From: Campylobacterota bacterium
Lineage (GTDB): Bacteria; Campylobacterota; Campylobacteria; Campylobacterales; Sulfurovaceae
Assembly (NCBI GenBank): GCA_030595845.1
Contig: JAUVCL010000021.1
Location: 1 to 17,850 of the forward strand
DNA: 17,850 bases
Direction: 5' to 3'
Part shown: positions 13,456 to 17,850 of the stretch, piece by piece
How the letters are laid out: every line of letters begins with the position of its first letter
How positions within the stretch are numbered: position 1 is the stretch's first letter
Notes under the pieces: model-generated
Databases searched by the model: none
What the model saw: only the letters and a program-made list of their open reading frames with translations
What the model was told of the DNA's origin: nothing
Translations under genes and position numbers: made by a program

Positions 13456-14371
13456 TATTTGTATGTTCAGTCAGGTCTTTTTCACTTAGGTCTGCAAGAA
13501 GACCTGTAAGGTTACGAAGAGAGAAAAGTTGTAACTTCTCACCTTTCTCTTTTTTGAGTTCAGATGAAAATTTATTTTTAGAAAAAATGATATAGCTCTC
13601 CACATTCAATTCAGCCTGAGTACATTTCTCTTTTAACTTTGTCAATTCACTTTTGTTAGCCTTGGACTTAGAGTACTTAGAAACACCGGCTATCAACTCA
13701 CCAGACTTTCTTTTTATCAAAATGTCTATCTCAACATTTTTGTCCCAGTAAGCACCTATACCAACAATAGGATCACCTTCAAAAGCATCTTTAAAACCTT
13801 GTTGAAGCATTTCTAGGACCAGTTGATCATAGATCAGTGTAGAAAAGCCTGCCTTCATATGAGACCAGCGTTCCTTTACTTCCTTGTAATCACCCTCTTT
13901 AATACTTTTATAAGTAGGAGAAATTACCGCAAACCAAAAACGCATAAAGGGAGTTATAAATAAAAGCTTGTCAGAAATACCATCTTTTTCATTTACCGGT
14001 TTTTCCACTGACTTATCAAAGAGCAGAAAACCATCTTTTATTAGAAAGTCTATTACCTCTTCACCCTCTTCTCGTCCTACATTCACTTTTTTAAAAGAAG
14101 AGTATTCTCGTCTGTCTCCTGTAGCTATAGCTGTAAGCATCGCATGATAGGTAGGCTTTGAATGTGTGATCTTTGTAAGATCACCATGTATGTAACGGTA
14201 GTTAGAGAGTACCTTTTTTTCTATAATCTCTTCAATAGATTTAGAGAAATCAACATTCCATCCCATGCCACCAAAGACAGCAAAATATTCGACAGCCTGT
14301 TCAAAGTCTGTTGCCTTGTTCTGATAACAAAAAGAGCGAAATTGTTGTAAAAATGTTGGATGTTTAGACAT
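13445..14371 (-). CDS. Orphan DUF234 protein with degraded nuclease motif
   Basis: The 308-residue protein matches the C-terminal half of archaeal-type AAA ATPases with a DUF234 domain, but the ATPase half is absent. Residues about 20-130 form helical, winged-helix-like segments, and LLFITPFMRFWFAVISP (136-152) is a family landmark. Residues about 175-290 form the PD-(D/E)xK-like fold with D216 in VEIDIL. The expected E-x-K is V230-S231-K232, so the catalytic Glu appears lost. It may be a DNA- or protein-binding remnant or a regulatory partner of another ATPase. The product lacks signal peptide and membrane helices. The gene is monocistronic, with GCTATAAT about 27 nt upstream. Confidence 0.72.
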   Translation of the reverse strand: MSKHPTFLQQFRSFCYQNKATDFEQAVEYFAVFGGMGWNVDFSKSIEEIIEKKVLSNYRYIHGDLTKITHSKPTYHAMLTAIATGDRREYSSFKKVNVGREEGEEVIDFLIKDGFLLFDKSVEKPVNEKDGISDKLLFITPFMRFWFAVISPTYKSIKEGDYKEVKERWSHMKAGFSTLIYDQLVLEMLQQGFKDAFEGDPIVGIGAYWDKNVEIDILIKRKSGELIAGVSKYSKSKANKSELTKLKEKCTQAELNVESYIIFSKNKFSSELKKEKGEKLQLFSLRNLTGLLADLSEKDLTEHTNKMY

Positions 14372-14626
14372 GATAGAGGAACCTTTTTATTTTGCGTATT
14401 ATAGCCAAATTATCATACTAGAATACTCAGAAGAATTATGACATTTACTTTAAACCGTTGTGCATCAAGTATATAGTTTGCCAAATACATCCCTATACGT
14501 CAAATACAATCTCAAATCAAATTCGAGTTGGTGATAAATATCTTTTACTCTTTTATATTTAATTAACACAACTGTGCTATGATTGTTAGTAACATAAATT
14601 TAAATTATTGATAAAAAGGGAATGAA
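14372..14626 (+). promoter_or_regulatory. Divergent promoter region between DUF234 and superoxide reductase genes
   Basis: No gene is visible in these 255 nt. On the minus strand, GGCTATAAT (TATAAT at 14403-14398) serves the DUF234 gene. On the plus strand, an extended -10 TGCTATGAT (TATGAT at 14578-14583) serves the reductase gene. An octamer CAAATACA occurs twice (near 14480 and 14500), and a small inverted repeat CACA..TGTG overlaps the extended -10. Nothing matches a known peroxide or iron regulator box well enough to name. Confidence 0.45.
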
Positions 14627-15055
14627 ATGAACAGAAGAGAAGCATTAAAAGTAGCAGGTACAATAGCACTTATGACAGCAGTAAGTGCCGAAGCAAAAAT
14701 GACGGAAGAACATATGAACCGTATGGAAATGAAACCAAAAGATCCAGCAAATATGGAAAAAGGTGAACTTAAACATACACCACAAATAACCATCAAAGAA
14801 AAAGATTCTAAAGGCTATACGCTGGTAGAGATCACTACAGGTCAAGGCGGTATCATTCATCCAAGTACACCAGATCATTGGATAGACTTTATTTCACTGC
14901 ATGCAGATGGTAAACTCATAGGTAAAAATACATTGGAACCAGAAGTATCACGTGGAGCTACATCATTCTACGTAAAACTTGACAAGGTAAAAGTACTTAA
15001 AGCTACCAGTGGGTGTAACCTGCATGGCATTTGGTCATCTACACTAACAGTCTAG
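14627..15055 (+). CDS. Tat-exported class II superoxide reductase (neelaredoxin-like)
   Basis: The 142-residue protein begins with a twin-arginine-like signal (NRREALKVAG, then a hydrophobic stretch ending near AEA at 21-23). The rest matches the single-domain superoxide reductase fold. The five iron ligands are in place: H50 (ELKHTP), H78 and H84 (HPSTPDHW), and C130 and H133 in CNLHGIW. There is no N-terminal desulforedoxin Cys4 centre, so it is class II. It would reduce superoxide to peroxide without releasing O2 in the periplasm; the known enzymes are mostly cytosolic, so export is notable. The MET/HIS-rich linker (24-46, EEHMNRMEM) is unusual. AAGGGA lies about seven bases before the ATG. 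An ORF broken by an amber codon follows after 1 nt. Confidence 0.85.
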   Translation: MNRREALKVAGTIALMTAVSAEAKMTEEHMNRMEMKPKDPANMEKGELKHTPQITIKEKDSKGYTLVEITTGQGGIIHPSTPDHWIDFISLHADGKLIGKNTLEPEVSRGATSFYVKLDKVKVLKATSGCNLHGIWSSTLTV

Positions 15056-15056
15056 T

Positions 15057-15200
15057 ATGAACTAGGAAGAGTTACTCCATCTTTATCTCGAAAAGTTACA
15101 GGTACTCTGTACCCAAAAGCTTGAAGAGAAAGAGATAAGTGTTATGGAAGCATTGAAAGAGTCTATCGTTTATCTTCAAGGTGAGATGCAGGGGTATTAA
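15057..15200 (+). pseudogene. Small coiled-coil ORF with an amber codon at position 3
   Basis: One base after the reductase stop, ATG AAC TAG opens a frame. It then runs uninterrupted for 44 codons after the TAG to a TAA at 15198-15200. The stretch is strongly coding-like and would give a charged, leucine-rich helix (EELLHLYLEKLQVLCTQKLE, then EISVMEALKESIVYLQGE). The only other ATGs are late (15144 and 15186). Either a nonsense mutation inactivated a small coiled-coil protein, or it starts from an unusual codon after the TAG. No family is recognised; it is roughly SlyX-like in style. Confidence 0.4.
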
Positions 15201-15303
15201 AAGTACCCCCCCTAACATGGATCAATACTTTATTGAGTCATATCAATACTCCTTGGATATTATTAGGGTATGATATAACAGAATCAAATATAAGGATAGT
15301 TCT
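15201..15303 (+). promoter_or_regulatory. nnrS: nnrS upstream region
   Basis: A small hairpin, GGGGTA (15191-15196) with TACCCC (15204-15209), lies at the left edge and lacks a T-run. Candidate -10 elements TATGAT (15269-15274) and TATAAC (15274-15279) follow a TTGGAT at 15253-15258, which is closer than a standard -35. AAGGA lies 7 nt before the nnrS ATG. No TTAAC-N4-GTTAA NssR-type box is present. Confidence 0.35.
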
Positions 15304-16491
15304 ATGCATATGAAATTTAGCGAAGATCCTAAAAGTAACTACTTTTTTTCTCAACCCCATCAACCCTTTTTTGTGTTAGCTTTTGTAAATGCCATCGTCA
15401 CCATGCTGGTATTTCTACTTGCATATAAAGGTGTATTAAACCTTGCCATAACGCCTTCGAGCTTTCATGCTTATGGTATTACCTACCTTATGTTCACCCC
15501 TGCATTTTTAGCTTTTTTATTTACCACTTTCCCACGCTTTACTTCTACTAAACCTATCGAGATTAAAAGTTATATGAGTGTATTTACACTTTATTATCTT
15601 GGGGCTGTACTGTATTTGCTTGGGAGTATCGTCACGCCTGTCTTCTCTGGTGCTGCAATGTTCATCATTTTTGCGGGACACTTTAAAGGTATGCTTCTGC
15701 TTCGAGAGATGTATCTAACCACAGATATGGAAGACAAACAGGATGTTTACTGGATACTGCTTGCAATGAAACTGGGAGTGTTCTCTCATCTCTTGTTTAT
15801 CATTGCAGAACTGTTTTACATGCCTTTAATGGGACTTTCAATTGAGATCTCGATCTATTTGTATCTCTTTTTACTTACTTTTACTGTGGGTCAGCGTATG
15901 GTTCCTTTTTTCTCTCATAGCATGATAGAGAAAAATGAGAAGTTATTTATCATTGTTTTTTCTCTTTTAGTACTGCATATCATACTTGAAGGTATTGTTA
16001 CAAATAGTTCATTTATTGTGGATCTTGCACTAGGCTACATTATAGGAAAAGAACTTTTACGATGGAAACTGCCATTTCCCAATCCAAATCCTCTACTTTG
16101 GGTCTTACATATAGCGATGTATTGGATCCCTGTGGCTTTTATAGTCGCTGCGTTGACTAATCTTGTGACACTCATTACCGGGGCAGACTTCCTCTTTCTT
16201 GACATCCATGTACTAATGCTCGGATTTGTATTTACTGTGCTTATTGGTTTTGGTACTCGTGTGACCATGGGACATTCCAGTAACGCTATGCAGGCGGACA
16301 ACTGGGTCAAATTTCTTTTTATCTGGACACAGGTTGTTGTTGTCATGCGTATACTTACTTCTATTGTATCTGCATTCGGGTGGAACTTCATGATACTTTT
16401 TGATATCTCTGCCACAGTATGGATGGTAATGTTTATTGTATGGGCTTTAAGGTTCTTTGCTGTACTTATTAATGGTAAAAAGTTAACGTAA
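15304..16491 (+). CDS. nnrS: NnrS family heme-copper inner-membrane protein
   Basis: The 395-residue protein has about twelve transmembrane helices and the NnrS hallmarks: an early FHAYG (54-58), GQRMVPFFSHS (196-206), a helix with LDIHVLMLGF (H302), and GFGTRVTMGHS (315-325). NnrS proteins bind heme and copper and protect against nitrosative stress; their biochemical activity is unsettled. The ATG at 15304 has AAGGA seven bases upstream; the ATG two codons later is less well placed. mtfA follows after a 4-nt gap, so the two are likely co-transcribed. With the two globins in the window this supports an NO-response theme. Confidence 0.92.
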   Translation: MHMKFSEDPKSNYFFSQPHQPFFVLAFVNAIVTMLVFLLAYKGVLNLAITPSSFHAYGITYLMFTPAFLAFLFTTFPRFTSTKPIEIKSYMSVFTLYYLGAVLYLLGSIVTPVFSGAAMFIIFAGHFKGMLLLREMYLTTDMEDKQDVYWILLAMKLGVFSHLLFIIAELFYMPLMGLSIEISIYLYLFLLTFTVGQRMVPFFSHSMIEKNEKLFIIVFSLLVLHIILEGIVTNSSFIVDLALGYIIGKELLRWKLPFPNPNPLLWVLHIAMYWIPVAFIVAALTNLVTLITGADFLFLDIHVLMLGFVFTVLIGFGTRVTMGHSSNAMQADNWVKFLFIWTQVVVVMRILTSIVSAFGWNFMILFDISATVWMVMFIVWALRFFAVLINGKKLT

Positions 16492-16495
16492 TGAT

Positions 16496-17344
16496 ATGAG
16501 CTATTACCTTCTACTGATACAATTTATATTTACTTTAGTTGGACTCTTTCTTCTTTGGCAAGGGTTAGGGTATTTTCGTCGAATGAGGCAGTACAAAAAA
16601 CTCAAGTCCATGCCTTTTCCAGAATCATATGAAGGCATACTTCAGAAACTACGTCAATACAAAAATTTATCCCCTGTGCATAAAGAAAAACTTCAACTTT
16701 TAATTCTGCTCTTTATTGCTAATAAAGAATTTGTTGGGGTTAAAATGACCCTTAACGATGAAATAAAAGTTATTATTGCCTTTTATGCCTGTTTAATGCG
16801 GCTTGGATTTGATCTGGGAGAGAAAGATCATGTTCGTACAGTCATTGTTTATCCAAAACATTTTTTAGTAAATGAAACACACTCAAGTGGTGGTATTAAC
16901 CACAATGAGACATCCGTTTTAGAAGGACAGTCAGCGAATGGTACGGTAGCCATATCCTGGCAAGATATTAAATATAATATAGTACAGCAGGAAAAAGACA
17001 ATGTAATCATCCATGAGTTTGCCCATGAATTGGATTTTGAAGACGGGTTTGCAGATGGTACACCGATGCTTGAAGGTTCGAACTATCGAAGATGGTCTGA
17101 AGTTTTTTCTAATGCCTTTGATAGCTTACGAGAGCAGACAGGCAAGGAAAAAAGTTCAGAAAGCATCTTACTTTTAGGGACCTATGCATTAACAAATGAA
17201 GCGGAATTTTTTGCTGTATGCAGTGAACGTTTTTTTGAAACACCAAAAGCATTCAAAGCGTATTTCCCAAAACTCTATCAAGAACTTAAAGACTTTTATA
17301 GACTTGATACAGAAGTGATATTTAAAGACCTGTTAGAGACTTGA
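16496..17344 (+). CDS. mtfA: MtfA-like zinc metallopeptidase (M90)
   Basis: The 282-residue protein has one N-terminal transmembrane helix (about 4-22), then a cytosolic metallopeptidase domain. The zinc site is complete: HEFAH (173-177) and, downstream, NEAEFFAVCSE with E237 as the probable third ligand. In E. coli MtfA interacts with the repressor Mlc and has aminopeptidase activity; whether that role applies here is unknown. The membrane anchor is typical of many non-enteric relatives. The start lies 4 nt after the nnrS stop with only a weak ribosome-binding site, suggesting coupling to nnrS. A stem including its own stop codon may end the transcript. Confidence 0.88.
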   Translation: MSYYLLLIQFIFTLVGLFLLWQGLGYFRRMRQYKKLKSMPFPESYEGILQKLRQYKNLSPVHKEKLQLLILLFIANKEFVGVKMTLNDEIKVIIAFYACLMRLGFDLGEKDHVRTVIVYPKHFLVNETHSSGGINHNETSVLEGQSANGTVAISWQDIKYNIVQQEKDNVIIHEFAHELDFEDGFADGTPMLEGSNYRRWSEVFSNAFDSLREQTGKEKSSESILLLGTYALTNEAEFFAVCSERFFETPKAFKAYFPKLYQELKDFYRLDTEVIFKDLLET

Positions 17345-17373
17345 TCTCATCAGCATAGATCAACTCTTTTTCT
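17341..17373 (+). terminator. Weak hairpin terminator after mtfA
   Basis: TTGATC (17341-17346) pairs with GATCAA (17358-17363) around an 11-nt loop, followed by CTCTTTTTCT. The stem is short and includes the mtfA stop codon, so termination would be partial. Confidence 0.4.
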
Positions 17374-17407
17374 ACCAATCAACATAGCAAGAACACAAAG
17401 AATTGGC

Positions 17408-17413
17408 TATAAT
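17408..17413 (+). promoter_or_regulatory. -10 element of the gene at 17458
   Basis: GGCTATAATGCG gives a TATAAT at 17408-17413. A transcript would start near 17420, leaving a leader of about 38 nt that includes GGGAG. No good -35 is visible. Confidence 0.5.
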
Positions 17414-17457
17414 GCGATTATGATAAGAAACAACAGTTCAATACAGGGAGTCACTAA

Positions 17458-17850
17458 ATGACGAGTCTTAAAAAATTATTGATCACAGTCCTTTTTATAC
17501 AGTTTTTTTCTGCTTCAACACTTGCTGCTGCGACACTTGAACAGATTGAGCAGTATCTTTCTATCTCTAATGCGGAAGAAGAGCTTCTTTTGCTTGAATC
17601 ACAGTTCTCTGCTATGCAAAATGGCTTTAGCCAGGATGACAATGCTTCTGAGAATGAAACCTATGACATGCAGATGCTTTCTCTTCGTTTTAAAGAATAT
17701 CTTCAGACCCATTTGAGTGAAAATGAGATGACTGAAGTACTTAAAAGCTATAAGAATGTCATCTTCTTACAGTTTATATCAGCAACATCTGTTAACAGTG
17801 CTGATAGCAATGAAACAGCAAGCTACATCAAGACACTAAAAGAAAACCCT
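17458..17850 (+). CDS. Exported periplasmic protein of unknown function (3' end outside window)
   Basis: The first 131 codons are present and the frame is still open at the window end. The N-terminus is a Sec signal peptide (MTSLKKLLITVLFIQFFSAS, cleavage near TLA|AATL at 23-24). The mature part is helical and acidic, with EEELLLLESQFSAMQ and a Gln/Asn/Glu-rich linker (about 55-70). No cysteine is seen, so it is not a lipoprotein or cytochrome as far as visible. No family is recognised. GGGAG lies eight bases before the ATG, making the start firm. Confidence 0.75.
   Translation, partial: MTSLKKLLITVLFIQFFSASTLAAATLEQIEQYLSISNAEEELLLLESQFSAMQNGFSQDDNASENETYDMQMLSLRFKEYLQTHLSENEMTEVLKSYKNVIFLQFISATSVNSADSNETASYIKTLKENP

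Noticed and set aside
16035..16415. Minus-strand ORF of 126 codons inside nnrS
   Set aside because: Its protein is a low-complexity Ser/Thr/Ile-rich shadow of a well-supported nnrS frame.
1..17850. CRISPR arrays, tRNA or rRNA genes, insertion sequences
   Set aside because: No regularly spaced repeats, cloverleaf patterns, rRNA-like sequence or transposase frames were found on either strand.

Overview
The window reads as a chromosomal stretch of an AT-rich Campylobacterota (epsilonproteobacterial) genome, most like the sulfur-oxidising Sulfurovum/Sulfurimonas relatives. This is inferred from gene content (NnrS, group III truncated globins, DUF4382 lipoprotein, DUF234 protein, many small periplasmic proteins), from frequent GCTATAAT-type -10 elements and from codon use. 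No rRNA, tRNA, CRISPR array, transposase or integrase is visible.

Layout. 1-2.9 kb: an LRR-protein kinase fusion (+), then convergent minus-strand genes for a small membrane protein, a protein with a degenerate GGDEF-like core, and a group III truncated globin. 2.9-5.6 kb: a zinc-uptake ABC operon (znuA-znuC-znuB) with ATGA stop/start overlaps, ending in a 59-residue glycine-rich lipoprotein gene. 5.7-8.8 kb (-): a membrane PAS-GGDEF-EAL protein and a zinc-ribbon methyltransferase. 8.8-9.5 kb: a small accessory patch with a decayed ORF, a two-helix membrane protein gene and, overlapping its stop codon, a 69-nt structure with the architecture of an integron attC site. 9.5-11.1 kb: a second group III globin, apparently starting at CTG, and an orphan Tat-exported TRAP-type binding lipoprotein with a clear terminator. 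11.1-12.3 kb (-): a DUF4389 membrane protein and a cytochrome c fused to a CpxP/Spy-like LTxxQ domain, the latter preceded by tandem heptamer repeats of the OmpR/PhoB type. 12.4-13.4 kb: a clear cyclic-di-GMP-I riboswitch controlling a DUF4382 surface lipoprotein. 13.4-14.4 kb (-): an orphan DUF234 protein. 14.6-17.85 kb (+): a Tat-exported superoxide reductase, a small coiled-coil ORF broken by an amber codon, an nnrS-mtfA pair, and the 5' part of an exported protein cut by the window end.

How the genes may work together. Two themes recur. One is nitrosative/oxidative stress: two globins, NnrS, an exported superoxide reductase and a heme-CpxP fusion. The other is c-di-GMP: a GGDEF-EAL enzyme, a degenerate GGDEF-like protein and a riboswitch-controlled lipoprotein. 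Most genes have their own promoter-like -10 elements, so apart from znuACB-lipoprotein and nnrS-mtfA the window is mostly single-gene units. The most unusual items are the attC-like site, the cytochrome c-LTxxQ fusion, the CTG-start globin, the likely leaderless znuA message and the LRR-kinase.
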